The notes under the pieces: generated by a model | Database searches by the model: none | Told to the model about the DNA's origin: nothing | The model's input: the letters and a program-made list of their open reading frames with translations, nothing else | In this document: positions 1 through 8,478 of the stretch, piece after piece | Numbering within the stretch: the stretch's first letter is position 1 | How the letters are laid out: every line of letters starts with the position of its first letter | Position numbers and translations under genes: made by a program | Assembly (NCBI GenBank): GCA_000436035.1 | Contig: FR893288.1 | Span: forward strand, 12,669 to 57,607 | Direction of reading: 5' to 3' | Origin: Prevotella sp. CAG:732 | GTDB lineage: Bacteria; Bacteroidota; Bacteroidia; Bacteroidales; Bacteroidaceae | Length of the DNA stretch: 44,939 nucleotides

Positions 1-2
1 AG

Positions 3-110
3 CAGGAATATCATTCTCGATTTATGACCATTCTGCCTGCCAAGAAGGTGCTGAGCATCATCAAGGCAGAGGAACAATTCCATCGACAGATATTCAAGAA
101 GATGAGATAG
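3..110 (+). CDS. C-terminal fragment of an unidentified protein (truncated by window start)
   Basis: An open frame enters from the left edge and stops with TAG at 108-110, giving about 35 residues that end in KAEEQFHRQIFKKMR. The tail is helical and charged. It loosely recalls the C-termini of the small Spy/CpxP-like periplasmic proteins encoded beside sigma factors in Bacteroidales, but the fragment is too short to assign. The stop is followed by a terminator hairpin at 171-207, which supports this being the real end of an upstream gene. Nothing can be said about its start or function. Confidence 0.5.
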   Translation, partial: QEYHSRFMTILPAKKVLSIIKAEEQFHRQIFKKMR

Positions 111-170
111 CATCGCAGCAGCAGACATCCTGAGAATGGACGGAAAAGCATAGACAATAACAGTAAAATC

Positions 171-214
171 AATCGCAAAAGTATTATTATGAAATATTTT
201 TGCGATTTTTTTTT
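171..214 (+). terminator. Rho-independent terminator of the upstream gene
   Basis: A 15-bp inverted repeat (171-185 with 193-207, one G-U pair, 7-nt loop) is followed by a T run at 206-214. It closes the partial upstream gene. The end of the T run supplies the TTTG used as the -33 box of the aspS promoter. Confidence 0.75.
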
Positions 215-242
215 GTTCTTTCCCCAATTTGTTGTAATTTTG
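212..242 (+). promoter_or_regulatory. aspS promoter, Bacteroidota type
   Basis: TTTG at 212-215, a 19-bp spacer and TAATTTTG at 235-242 match the Bacteroidota sigma-ABfr consensus. The start codon follows at 273, leaving a short leader. Confidence 0.7.
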
Positions 243-272
243 CACATCAGAAATCATATATATAATATAATA

Positions 273-2030
273 ATGTATAGAACGAATACTTGTGGAGAGC
301 TTAGACTCTCTGATGCAGGCAAGGAAGTAACGCTTGCAGGATGGGTTCAGCGCTCACGTAAGATGGGTGGTATGACCTTCGTCGATGTACGTGACCGTTA
401 TGGTATCACCCAGATTGTCTTCAATGAGGCAGACAATAAGGAATTGTGCGACGCAGCCAACAAGTTGGGTCGTGAATTTTGTATCCAGGTTAAGGGTGTG
501 GTAAGCGAGCGCCAGAGCAAGAATCCTAAGATGGACACTGGCGACATTGAGATTCTCGCCAAGGAACTCAATGTGCTTTCTCAGAGCTTGACTCCTCCTT
601 TCACTATAGAGGACAACACCGATGGTGGCGACGATATTCGTATGAAGTATCGTTATCTCGACTTGCGCCGTCCTAGCGTACGCAAGAACCTTGAGTTGCG
701 TCACCGCATGACCATTTTGATCAGAAATTTCCTCGACAACTATAACTTCATGGAGGTGGAGACACCTATCCTGATTGGTAGTACTCCAGAAGGCGCACGC
801 GATTTCATCGTTCCTTCTCGTATGAACCCAGGACAGTTCTATGCTCTTCCTCAGAGTCCTCAGACCTTGAAGCAGCTCTTGATGGTGGCTGGCTTTGACC
901 GTTACTTCCAGATTGCCAAGTGCTTCCGTGATGAGGACCTTCGTGCTGACCGTCAGCCTGAGTTTACTCAGATTGACTGCGAGATGAGTTTCGTTGACCA
1001 GGATGATGTCATCAACCTCTTCGAGGAGATGGCTCGTCACTTGTTCAAGGAGATTCGTGGCGTAGAGCTTCCTAAGCTCCAGCAGATGACTTGGCATGAG
1101 GCTATGAAGCGTTTCGGTAGCGATAAGCCAGACTTGCGTTTCGGTATGGAGTTCGTAGAGTTGAAAGATGCTTTCACAGGCAAGGGTAGCTTCTCTGTAT
1201 TCGATGAGGCTAAGTATATCGGTGGTATCTGTGTTCCTGGTTGCGCTGACTATAGCCGCAAGCAGCTCAACGAGTTGACCGACTTCGTGAAGCGTCCACA
1301 GGTAGGTGCCAAGGGCTTGGTATATATCAAGTACAATGCTGATGGCACTGTGAAGAGTAGCATCGATAAGTTCTACTCTCCAGAGGAACTCGCTGAGATC
1401 AAGACCGTGATGGGTGCCAAGGATGGCGACCTCGTCTTGATTTTGAGTGGTGATAATGCCAACAAGACACGTATCCAGTTGTGCTCTTTGCGTCTGGAGA
1501 TGGGCGATCGTTTGGGTCTCCGTGACAAGAACGTGTTCAAGTGCTTGTGGATTATCGACTTTCCTCTCTTCGAGTGGAGTGATGAGGAGCAGCGCTTGAT
1601 GGCTACTCACCATCCATTCACTATGCCAAATCCTGACGATATTCCATTGCTCGATGAGCATCCTGAGCAGGTGCGTGCCAAGGCTTACGACTTCGTATGT
1701 AATGGTATCGAAGTAGGTGGTGGTTCTTTACGTATTCACGATACTCAGTTGCAGGAGAAGATGTTCGAGGTGCTCGGTTTCACTCCAGAGCGTGCCGAGG
1801 CTCAGTTTGGTTTCTTGATGAACGCCTTCAAGTATGGAGCACCACCTCACGCAGGTCTTGCTTTCGGTTTGGATCGTTTCGTCAGCATCATGGCTGGTCT
1901 CGATAGCATCCGTGACTGCATCGCATTCCCTAAGAACAACTCTGGTCGTGACGTCATGCTCGATGCACCATCTGCCGTAGATCAGAAACAGTTGGATGAA
2001 TTGGAAATCAAGCTTGACTTGAAAGCTTAA
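273..2030 (+). CDS. aspS: Aspartate--tRNA ligase
   Basis: Class II aminoacyl-tRNA synthetase that charges tRNA-Asp with aspartate in the cytoplasm. The 585-residue product has the bacterial AspRS layout: an N-terminal OB-fold anticodon-binding domain (about 1-110), the catalytic core with the QSPQ segment and motif 2 (FRDEDLRADRQPEFTQID), a bacterial-type insertion domain in the middle, and motif 3 near the C-terminus (GLAFGLDRF). The frame is open upstream to 189, but the extra residues are low-complexity and overlap the promoter. The ATG at 273 gives the expected MYRTNTCGELR start. It stands alone, between a terminator on each side and with its own promoter. Nothing unusual was seen. Confidence 0.97.
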   Translation: MYRTNTCGELRLSDAGKEVTLAGWVQRSRKMGGMTFVDVRDRYGITQIVFNEADNKELCDAANKLGREFCIQVKGVVSERQSKNPKMDTGDIEILAKELNVLSQSLTPPFTIEDNTDGGDDIRMKYRYLDLRRPSVRKNLELRHRMTILIRNFLDNYNFMEVETPILIGSTPEGARDFIVPSRMNPGQFYALPQSPQTLKQLLMVAGFDRYFQIAKCFRDEDLRADRQPEFTQIDCEMSFVDQDDVINLFEEMARHLFKEIRGVELPKLQQMTWHEAMKRFGSDKPDLRFGMEFVELKDAFTGKGSFSVFDEAKYIGGICVPGCADYSRKQLNELTDFVKRPQVGAKGLVYIKYNADGTVKSSIDKFYSPEELAEIKTVMGAKDGDLVLILSGDNANKTRIQLCSLRLEMGDRLGLRDKNVFKCLWIIDFPLFEWSDEEQRLMATHHPFTMPNPDDIPLLDEHPEQVRAKAYDFVCNGIEVGGGSLRIHDTQLQEKMFEVLGFTPERAEAQFGFLMNAFKYGAPPHAGLAFGLDRFVSIMAGLDSIRDCIAFPKNNSGRDVMLDAPSAVDQKQLDELEIKLDLKA

Positions 2031-2039
2031 TAAAATATT

Positions 2040-2081
2040 GTGCCGCATTTCTTGATTTAAGTCAAGAAATGCGGCACTTTT
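2040..2081 (+). terminator. aspS terminator
   Basis: A 16-bp perfect stem (2040-2055 with 2062-2077) with a 6-nt loop is followed by TTTT. It lies 10 bp after the aspS stop. Confidence 0.85.
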
Positions 2082-2128
2082 GTGTTTGTCGCAATAGATT
2101 TTTCTGAAAAAATACTAAATAATCAGAT

Positions 2129-2144
2129 TATATTTGTAATTTTG
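2129..2144 (+). promoter_or_regulatory. Tandem -7 elements upstream of the winged-helix gene
   Basis: Two back-to-back TAnnTTTG boxes, TATATTTG (2129-2136) and TAATTTTG (2137-2144), lie about 100 nt before the start at 2248. No clear TTTG -33 box is seen at 19-21 bp from either, so which one is used is open. Confidence 0.5.
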
Positions 2145-2247
2145 CTGACGAATACAAAGGGAGTTCGCTTTGGTGGCGTACTTTGATACGTCTCTCAGCG
2201 TTCGTTCTGACAAGAAACTCCTAATATATTATTAATATACTTTAAAA
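2145..2247 (+). promoter_or_regulatory. Structured 5' leader (candidate cis-regulatory RNA)
   Basis: This roughly 100-nt untranslated leader has complementary ends (GGAGTT near 2160 and AACTCC near 2218) that enclose smaller hairpins, for example CGTA/TACG around 2178-2191. No reading frame or uptake by either neighbour explains it. It may be a cis-regulatory element such as autoregulation by the DNA-binding product, but this is inference from base pairing alone. Confidence 0.35.
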
Positions 2248-2556
2248 ATGGTAGAAAAAAAAGCAACAACAAAGACAGCAGCCAAGAAGACTGCTACTAA
2301 GGCTCCTGCAGCTAAGAAGGCTCCAGCAGCTAAGAAGACAACAGATAAGAAGGAAGTAGTTTTCCTGAACGCTGAGAACGCAGGTTTCAGAGCTGGTGAC
2401 GTTTACCAGGTTTTGGCAGCATCTGAGAAGGCTCTTTCTCTCGCAGAAGTAGCAAAAGCAGCTAACATTTCAGTAGAGGATGCACTCCTCGGTATTGGTT
2501 GGCTTCTCAAGGAAGGTAAGATTAAGGACGAGGACAACAAGGTTGCGCTCGCTTAA
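2248..2556 (+). CDS. Histone-tail-like winged-helix protein (DUF2582-type)
   Basis: A 102-residue protein in two parts. Residues 1-35 are almost only Lys, Ala, Thr and Pro (repeated AAKK and APAAKK units), like a histone H1 tail. Residues 37-102 form a small winged-helix domain of the DUF2582 type, with AGDVYQVLAASEKALSLAEV followed by a helix and LLKEGKIKDE. Such proteins occur widely in Bacteroidota and are probably nucleoid- or nucleic-acid-binding; the exact role is not known to me. It has its own promoter region with tandem -7 boxes, a long structured leader, and a strong terminator 22 bp after the stop, so it is a monocistronic unit. The ATG at 2248 is the only reasonable start. Confidence 0.85.
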   Translation: MVEKKATTKTAAKKTATKAPAAKKAPAAKKTTDKKEVVFLNAENAGFRAGDVYQVLAASEKALSLAEVAKAANISVEDALLGIGWLLKEGKIKDEDNKVALA

Positions 2557-2577
2557 TTCTTTCTTACAATCATAAGG

Positions 2578-2617
2578 AGCTGCGACACTCTTCTAAGAAA
2601 TAGTGTCGCAGCTTTTT
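2578..2617 (+). terminator. Terminator of the winged-helix gene
   Basis: A perfect 12-bp stem (2578-2589 with 2602-2613) is followed by TTTTT. Confidence 0.85.
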
Positions 2618-2663
2618 GTTTCTTATGACAGTTGCGTCTGCACTGTCGTCCTTAACGTCTAGC

Positions 2664-3008
2664 ATGAACTTTGACAATGAGATTTTAAGGGTCTTGACTT
2701 TGGCTGGTTCCAAAGGACTGAAGACCGAAAAGGTGGCTCGCCACGTATTCAATGCTTGTAATTCAATGTTTACTCCATTGAACTACAAGGATGTTCATGC
2801 CTATGTATCCCAATTTCTTATCAAGTGTTCCAAGGATGCTCTTTCTGTCATTGAGAAAGGGGAGGGACATGGTATCTATCGCATCAACTTCAGTAACCAA
2901 AAGGCCCAGCAGCTCCTTTTGAAATTCTCTCCTCATGATGAGGGGAGCGATAAGTCTGAGGAGGACGCTCTTGAGTTGAAGGAGCAAGGTCCTTCTTTGT
3001 TTGACTAA
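2664..3008 (+). CDS. Conserved hypothetical protein, probable helix-turn-helix fold
   Basis: A 114-residue protein from ATG 2664 (MNFDNEILRVLTLAGSKGLK). The frame is open further upstream, to an ATG at 2625 and a TTG at 2616, but those extra residues abut the preceding terminator and look unlike a natural N-terminus. The pattern EILRVLTLAGSKGLKTEKVARHVFNA resembles a winged-helix or HARE-type start, and the region to about residue 90 is compact. The tail is acidic (DEGSDKSEEDALELKEQ). I recognise it only as a Bacteroidales conserved hypothetical of unknown function. It may be transcribed by readthrough of the terminator at 2578-2617 or from an undetected promoter. Nothing in the neighbours points to a pathway. 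Confidence 0.7.
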   Translation: MNFDNEILRVLTLAGSKGLKTEKVARHVFNACNSMFTPLNYKDVHAYVSQFLIKCSKDALSVIEKGEGHGIYRINFSNQKAQQLLLKFSPHDEGSDKSEEDALELKEQGPSLFD

Positions 3009-3128
3009 GCATTGTTCCTTTTTTTTCTCAAAATATACCCAGTTTTTTTCAGTGAATAATTTTTTTTAGGGGGAAATAGTCGCTCGTGCGTAATATATAA
3101 TAAAGAAGTAACTATAAAACGAACGATT

Positions 3129-4625
3129 ATGGCTAGAAGATATTTACTAGGTTTTGATGTCGGTTCCAGCTCAGTGAAAGCTTCATTGACCGACGTAGAG
3201 AGTGGTGAAATTGCAGCATCAGCTTTTTATCCTGATCACGAGGCACCTATCATGGCTGTCAAGGCTGGTTGGGCAGAGCAAGACCCTCAGATGTGGTGGG
3301 AGAATGCTAAGTTGTCGCTCAAGAAAATCATGGCAGAGACAGGTGCCAAGGGCGAGGACATCCTTGCCATCGGTATCTCTTATCAGATGCATGGCTTGGT
3401 ATGCGTGGACAAGAATCAGCAAGTGCTTCGCCCAAGTATCATCTGGTGTGACTCTCGCGCCGTGCCTTATGGCGAGAAAGCTTTCCACGACTTGGGTGAG
3501 GATTTGTGCTTGAGAAACTTGCTCAACTCTCCAGGTAACTTTACCGCTTCCAAGTTGGCATGGGTCAAGGAGAATGAGCCAGAGCTCTTCGACAAGATTG
3601 ACAAGATTATGTTGCCAGGCGACTACTTGGCTATGAAACTCTCTGGCGAGGTGAAGACGACCATCAGCGGTCTTTCCGAGGGAATGATGTGGGACTTTGC
3701 TGCCAAGCAACCAGCTAAGTTCTTGTTGGATTACTTCGGCTTCGATGAGAGCATGATCGCTGATGTAGTACCTACTTTCTCTGTTCAGAGTGTCGTGTCA
3801 AAGGCTGCTGCTGAAGAGCTGGGACTTAAGGAGGGCACACCTATTTCATATCGTGCCGGTGACCAGCCAAACAATGCAGTCAGCTTAAATGTGTTCAACC
3901 CTGGTGAAATCGCTAGTACAGCTGGTACGTCAGGTGTGGTTTATGGTGTCTTGGGTGATGTCAACTATGACCCTAAGAGCCGTGTCAATACATTTGCTCA
4001 TGCCAACTACACCACAGATCTCGACCGCCTGGGTGTTCTCCTCTGCATCAATGGAACGGGTATCTTGAATGCTTGGGTACATCGCAATGTAACTCCTGAC
4101 GTAAGTTATGCTGATATGAACGACTTGGCTACCAGCGTGCCAATCGGCAGTGAGGGTGTTAAGATTATTCCATTTGGAAATGGTGCGGAGCGTGTGCTTC
4201 AGAACCAAGAGGTGGGTTGCTCTATCCGTGGTGTCAACTTCAACAAGCATAATCGTGCTCACATCGTGCGTGCTGCTCAGGAAGGCATCGTCTTCAGTTT
4301 CTGCTATGGTATGGAAATCATGCAGCAGATGGGTATGGACATCAAGAAGATTCACGCAGGAAAGGCAAATATGTTCCTCAGTCCTTTGTTCCGTGATACA
4401 TTGGCAGGTGTGAGTGGTGCTACTATCGAACTCTATGAGACCGATGGTAGTGCGGGTGCTGCCAAGGGTGCAGGTATCGGTGCAGGAATCTACAAGGATC
4501 ACGATGAGGCATTCGCAACCCTGAAGAAACTTGCTGTTATAGAGCCAGACGAGGCAAACCGTTCTGCTTACTTGGAGGCTTACGCTCAGTGGAAGAAAGA
4601 ATTGAAATCCGTTGTCGAAGGATAA
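3129..4625 (+). CDS. xylB: Xylulokinase (FGGY carbohydrate kinase)
   Basis: ATP-dependent kinase of the FGGY family that phosphorylates D-xylulose to xylulose 5-phosphate, feeding the pentose phosphate pathway. The 498-residue length is typical. Residues 8-20 hold the N-terminal phosphate-binding loop (GFDVGSSSVKASL). MHGLV near residue 95 and IIWCDSR near 105 are substrate-side motifs of xylulokinases. The catalytic Asp is at about 245 in AGDQPNNA, followed by the second actin-like domain (STAGTSG, then GSAGAAKGAG near the end). xylA and a xylose transporter commonly accompany xylB but are absent on both sides here, so the gene stands alone. Specificity for xylulose over related sugars is inferred from overall similarity. 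Confidence 0.92.
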   Translation: MARRYLLGFDVGSSSVKASLTDVESGEIAASAFYPDHEAPIMAVKAGWAEQDPQMWWENAKLSLKKIMAETGAKGEDILAIGISYQMHGLVCVDKNQQVLRPSIIWCDSRAVPYGEKAFHDLGEDLCLRNLLNSPGNFTASKLAWVKENEPELFDKIDKIMLPGDYLAMKLSGEVKTTISGLSEGMMWDFAAKQPAKFLLDYFGFDESMIADVVPTFSVQSVVSKAAAEELGLKEGTPISYRAGDQPNNAVSLNVFNPGEIASTAGTSGVVYGVLGDVNYDPKSRVNTFAHANYTTDLDRLGVLLCINGTGILNAWVHRNVTPDVSYADMNDLATSVPIGSEGVKIIPFGNGAERVLQNQEVGCSIRGVNFNKHNRAHIVRAAQEGIVFSFCYGMEIMQQMGMDIKKIHAGKANMFLSPLFRDTLAGVSGATIELYETDGSAGAAKGAGIGAGIYKDHDEAFATLKKLAVIEPDEANRSAYLEAYAQWKKELKSVVEG

Positions 4626-4726
4626 ACTGACTTTTGAAGTGCTTATCCGATCTTCGCCAATGAGTCTTCTGATGGGCACTCGAAGTTAAAACAGAATGAT
4701 TATGCAACTTTTGCATTAAAAATAGA

Positions 4727-4760
4727 TAGGGCAGGGAAAATTCCCTGCCCTAAATTTGTT
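4727..4760 (+). terminator. xylB terminator
   Basis: The 12-nt arms TAGGGCAGGGAA (4727-4738) and TTCCCTGCCCTA (4741-4752) form a near-perfect hairpin followed by AAATTTGTTT. The following TTTG at 4755-4758 serves as -33 box of the next gene. Confidence 0.75.
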
Positions 4761-4786
4761 TGATTAGTTTTTTTTTGCTACCTTTG
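4755..4786 (+). promoter_or_regulatory. manC promoter
   Basis: TTTG (4755-4758), a 20-bp spacer and TACCTTTG (4779-4786) give a full Bacteroidota consensus, 28 bp before the start at 4815. Confidence 0.75.
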
Positions 4787-4814
4787 CGCATTATTAAGTA
4801 AAAATAATTAGTTT

Positions 4815-5882
4815 ATGGCTAACAATAATAATCACTTGGTCATTATGGCTGGTGGAGTAGGCAGTAGATTTTGGCCTATGAGCACCGAGGATAAACCAAA
4901 GCAGTTTATCGATGTGCTGGGAACTGGACGTTCATTACTTCAGCTCACCTTCGATCGTTTTGAGGGAGTGTGCTCTCCTGAGAACGTGTGGGTGGTGACA
5001 AACAAGAAATATGCAGACTTGGTACATGAGCAGTTGCCTGAGATACCCGAAAGCAATATCCTCAAGGAACCATGTCGTAGAAATACGGCTCCTTGTGTGG
5101 CATATATCAGTTGGCGCATCAAGGAGAAGGATGCCAAGGCAAATATTGTCGTGACTCCTTCTGACCATATCGTTACTAACTGCAATGAGTTCCGACGTGT
5201 CATTACTTTTGCCTTGAAGTTTACTGGCGAGACTGATAGCATTGTGACATTGGGTATGAAGCCTACTCGTCCTGAGACGGGATATGGTTATATCCAGGGA
5301 GACTTGAGCATACCTTCTGCACGTAACAAGGAAATCTATCGTGTCGATCAGTTCCATGAGAAGCCAGCTCTTGAGACTGCCATGAAGTACATCAAGGATA
5401 AGAATTTCTTCTGGAATGCCGGCATCTTCATCATGAGTGCGGCTACTATCGTCAATGCTTTCCGTGTGTATCAGCCAGGCATCGCCAAGATATTCGAGAG
5501 CATGCGTAGCATCTATGGCACAGACAAGGAGCAGGAACAGGTGGATTTGAAATATCCTGAGTGTGAGAATATTTCCATCGACTATGCGATCATGGAGAAA
5601 GCTGAGGAAATATTCGTGTTCCCAGCCGACTTCGGTTGGAGCGACTTGGGTACCTGGGGAAGTTTGCTGATGCAATCTCATAGAGACTTGAATGGAAATG
5701 CTACCATTGGTAATAATATCCAGATGATAGAGTCGAAGAACAATATTGTGCATACACTCGGTGAGAAGAAAGTCGTTATCCAAGGACTCGATGGCTATAT
5801 CGTGGCAGAGGAAGATGGCACACTCTTGATTTGTAAGATGAGCGAAGAGCAGCGCATCAAGAGTTTTTCTGGATTGAATTGA
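4815..5882 (+). CDS. manC: Mannose-1-phosphate guanylyltransferase
   Basis: Makes GDP-mannose from mannose 1-phosphate and GTP, the donor for mannosylated and fucosylated glycans. Its 355 residues cover the nucleotidyltransferase domain only. The GTP-binding signature lies at about 12-31 (GGVGSRFWPMS followed by KPKQF). Further markers are EPCRRNTAPC near 90, VTPSDHIV near 115, EKPALE near 182, FFWNAGIFIM near 200, and FGWSDLGTWG near 275, which is typical of the GMP family. The C-terminal cupin phosphomannose isomerase domain found in longer bifunctional enzymes is missing. It has its own promoter and is closed by a bidirectional terminator before the convergent dedA. Confidence 0.93.
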   Translation: MANNNNHLVIMAGGVGSRFWPMSTEDKPKQFIDVLGTGRSLLQLTFDRFEGVCSPENVWVVTNKKYADLVHEQLPEIPESNILKEPCRRNTAPCVAYISWRIKEKDAKANIVVTPSDHIVTNCNEFRRVITFALKFTGETDSIVTLGMKPTRPETGYGYIQGDLSIPSARNKEIYRVDQFHEKPALETAMKYIKDKNFFWNAGIFIMSAATIVNAFRVYQPGIAKIFESMRSIYGTDKEQEQVDLKYPECENISIDYAIMEKAEEIFVFPADFGWSDLGTWGSLLMQSHRDLNGNATIGNNIQMIESKNNIVHTLGEKKVVIQGLDGYIVAEEDGTLLICKMSEEQRIKSFSGLN

Positions 5883-5914
5883 TCATATCTTGGTAGAATT
5901 TCAGTTATATAATC

Positions 5915-5954
5915 AAAAAAGACGTACTCGCAAATAATCGAGTACGTCTTTTTT
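5915..5954. terminator. Bidirectional terminator between manC and dedA
   Basis: The 16-nt arms at 5915-5930 and 5939-5954 pair perfectly. One end is A6 and the other T6, so the hairpin can terminate both convergent genes. Confidence 0.85.
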
Positions 5955-6003
5955 ATGATTTGTTGCTGGTGTTTTCAGTGCAAGCTGAACTCATCACCAA
6001 CCA

Positions 6004-6648
6004 TTACTTATTCTTTTTCAATCCCTTGTAAGCCAAGAATGCTACGACGATGGCAACGAGTGCTAAGATGATGTAGCCCAGCTCATGACTGTATTTCAGT
6101 GCTTGCTGATATACATCGTTGGTGGTCTTGTAGTCGGTGTAATGGTAGATGCCCCAACCTATGAAAGCCAAGACGGTGTTCCAAACTCCCGCACCGATGG
6201 TGGTGAAGAGGAGGAATTTGCCTACGTGCATACCCGACAAACCAGCAGGGATACTAATCAACTGTCTTACGGCAGGTACCAGTCTTCCAAAGAAAGTGGA
6301 TGCAGCTCCATGCTCACGGAAGAAGTTCTCTGCTTTCTCTACGGCAGGACGATCTATCAAACACATATGACCGATACGGCTATCTGCAAAGCGATAAATG
6401 ATAGGGCGACCCAACCATTTTGCAATGTAGTAGTTGATGAGTGCACCGATGTTTGCACCGACTGTCGCAAAGACAATCACCAAGACGAAGTTTAATCCAC
6501 TATTAGGATCCATTGCCTTCCATGCAGCTGGAGGCACGACCACTTCTGATGGGAAAGGGACAAATGAACTCTCGATAGCCATAAACAAGGTGACGACCCA
6601 GTAGTTCAAATTGTCCAATATCCAAAGAAACAATTCTGCGGAATTCAT
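6004..6648 (-). CDS. DedA family membrane protein
   Basis: A 214-residue inner-membrane protein of the DedA (SNARE-associated/VTT) family, members of which act as undecaprenyl-phosphate or phospholipid flippases. Hydrophobic segments lie near residues 10-30, 50-75, 135-160 and 185-205. The family hallmark is FFGRLVPAVRQLISIPAG (about 118-135), which contains the conserved Arg pair, and FPSEVVVPPAA near 33-43 matches the first re-entrant region. It begins 27 bp after the glnS stop on the same strand, so it is probably co-transcribed with glnS. The bidirectional terminator at 5915-5954 follows. The substrate cannot be told from sequence. Confidence 0.9.
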   Translation of the reverse strand: MNSAELFLWILDNLNYWVVTLFMAIESSFVPFPSEVVVPPAAWKAMDPNSGLNFVLVIVFATVGANIGALINYYIAKWLGRPIIYRFADSRIGHMCLIDRPAVEKAENFFREHGAASTFFGRLVPAVRQLISIPAGLSGMHVGKFLLFTTIGAGVWNTVLAFIGWGIYHYTDYKTTNDVYQQALKYSHELGYIILALVAIVVAFLAYKGLKKNK

Positions 6649-6675
6649 GATTCTTGTTTGTTTCTATGTTCTAGA

Positions 6676-8391
6676 TTACTTGTTCTGTTTAGCCCAAGCA
6701 TCCTTCAAGCCCACAGTCTTGTTGAAGATAGGCTTCTCGTTGGTAGAGTCGAGGTCTGCCATGAAGTAGCCGATGCGCTGGAACTGGAGATACTCGCCTG
6801 GCTTCTTGCTAGCAGCATACTCTTCCACATAACAGTTGGTGAATACGTGCAAGCTCTCAGGGTTGAGCAACTCTCTGAAGTCACGCTCGTCTGCAGATGG
6901 ATTCTCGATGTTGAACAAGCGGTCGTACTCACGAACCTCAGCCTTTACGCAGTGGTCGGCAGATACCCAGTGGAGAGTACCCTTCACCTTGCGGTTGGCA
7001 CCTTCCATGCCGCTCTTGCTGGTAGGGTCGTACTCAGCCTGAATCTCGATGACGTTGCCATTCTCATCCTTGGTGCAGCCTGTACACTTCACGATGTAAG
7101 CGTTCTTCAATCTAACCTCCTTGCCTGGAGTCATACGGAAGAACTTCTTAGGAGCATCCTCCATGAAGTCGGCACGCTCTATCCAAAGATTCTTGGAGAA
7201 AGTGATGGTATGTGTACCATCTGCCTCGTTCTCTGGGTTGTTGATAGCTTCCATCTCCTCGCTCTGTCCGTCAGGATAGTTGGTGATGACGAGCTTCACT
7301 GGGTTGAGTACTGCGCTCACACGGCAAGCCTTCTTGTTCAAGTCCTCACGTACTGAAGCCTCCAAGAGAGCCATGTCGTTGAGGGCATCAAACTTGGTGT
7401 AACCGATGCTGTCGATGAACATGCGGATGCTTTCAGGTGAGTAACCACGACGACGCATGCCGCAAAGTGTCGGCATACGAGGGTCATCCCAACCATTGAC
7501 CAAGTGCTCATCTACGAGTGTGTGCAACTTGCGCTTGCTCATCACGGTGTAGGTGAGGTTCAAGCGGTTGAACTCTATCTGTCGTGGACGGTTGTCGTTC
7601 AATACGTCAGCTGTGCCATCCATCTCCTTCAAGAAGTCAACAAACTTGTCGTAGAGAGGACGGTGAGGCACGAACTCCAATGTACAGATGGAGTGGGTGA
7701 CACCCTCGAAGTAGTCGCTCTGTCCGTGGGCGAAGTCATACATAGGATATGCGTGCCACTTGGTACCAGTGCGGTGGTGAGGAGTCTGGATGATACGATA
7801 CATGATAGGGTCACGGAAGTGCATGTTAGGATTAGCCATGTCGAGCTTGGCACGGAGCACCATGCTACCTTCCACTGCCTCAGGAGTGTTCATCTTTTCG
7901 AAGAGAGCGAGGCTCTCCTCCACAGGGCGGTCACGATATGGGCTAGCTGTACCTGGAGTGGTAGGCGTACCCTTCTGTGCAGCGATCTCCTCAGCGGTCT
8001 GCTCGTCGATGTAAGCATGACCCTTCTTGATCATCCAAACGGCAAACTCCCACAACTTCTCGAAATAGTCGGAAGCGTAATAGATGTTGCCCCACTTGAA
8101 GCCAAGCCACTGGATGTCTTGGAGGATATTCTCTACGTATTCGTTGTTTTCCTTGCTAGGGTTTGTATCATCAAATCGGAGGTTGCAAACTCCGTTGTAT
8201 TTCTCAGCGACACCGAAGTCCATGCAGATGGCTTTGGCATGACCGATATGAAGATAGCCATTAGGCTCTGGCGGGAAACGGGTCTGGATGCGACCGCCGT
8301 TCTTTCCCTCCTTGAGGTCTTCTTCTACAAATTGTTCTACGAAGGAGAGGCTCTTTTTCTCCTCGTTCATGTTTTCTTCATTAACTGCCAT
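6676..8391 (-). CDS. glnS: Glutamine--tRNA ligase
   Basis: Class I synthetase that charges tRNA-Gln directly. Its presence implies that this organism does not depend only on the Glu-tRNA amidotransferase route for tRNA-Gln. At 571 residues it has the normal bacterial GlnRS length. The HIGH motif is at 48-51 (PNGYLHIGHAK), RFDDTNPSKEN follows near 75, and the KMSKS-equivalent is MSKRKL from about residue 284. The C-terminal beta-barrel anticodon-binding domains follow (TVGLKDAWAK end). Start choice: MAVNEENMNEEKK at 8391, with a second Met at residue 8 as alternative. A TATCTTTG -7 box lies 37 bp upstream. dedA follows in the same operon. Confidence 0.97.
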   Translation of the reverse strand: MAVNEENMNEEKKSLSFVEQFVEEDLKEGKNGGRIQTRFPPEPNGYLHIGHAKAICMDFGVAEKYNGVCNLRFDDTNPSKENNEYVENILQDIQWLGFKWGNIYYASDYFEKLWEFAVWMIKKGHAYIDEQTAEEIAAQKGTPTTPGTASPYRDRPVEESLALFEKMNTPEAVEGSMVLRAKLDMANPNMHFRDPIMYRIIQTPHHRTGTKWHAYPMYDFAHGQSDYFEGVTHSICTLEFVPHRPLYDKFVDFLKEMDGTADVLNDNRPRQIEFNRLNLTYTVMSKRKLHTLVDEHLVNGWDDPRMPTLCGMRRRGYSPESIRMFIDSIGYTKFDALNDMALLEASVREDLNKKACRVSAVLNPVKLVITNYPDGQSEEMEAINNPENEADGTHTITFSKNLWIERADFMEDAPKKFFRMTPGKEVRLKNAYIVKCTGCTKDENGNVIEIQAEYDPTSKSGMEGANRKVKGTLHWVSADHCVKAEVREYDRLFNIENPSADERDFRELLNPESLHVFTNCYVEEYAASKKPGEYLQFQRIGYFMADLDSTNEKPIFNKTVGLKDAWAKQNK

Positions 8392-8427
8392 ATCTTTTCT
8401 TTTGCGTTATTTTGTTATTGATGGGTG

Positions 8428-8435
8428 CAAAGATA
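8428..8435 (-). promoter_or_regulatory. glnS -7 promoter element
   Basis: TATCTTTG on the minus strand, 37 bp before the glnS start, fits TAnnTTTG. No convincing -33 TTTG is present at 19-21 bp. Confidence 0.5.
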
Positions 8436-8478
8436 CAAAGTTTTTTGCGTATATCGGTTATTTTTAGGGCGAAATTTA

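Noticed and set aside
354..1661. 435-codon open frame antisense to aspS
   Set aside because: It lies wholly inside aspS on the other strand, has no family features, and arises from codon bias. The same applies to long antisense frames over proS, the helicase, relA, DUF4301 and glnS.
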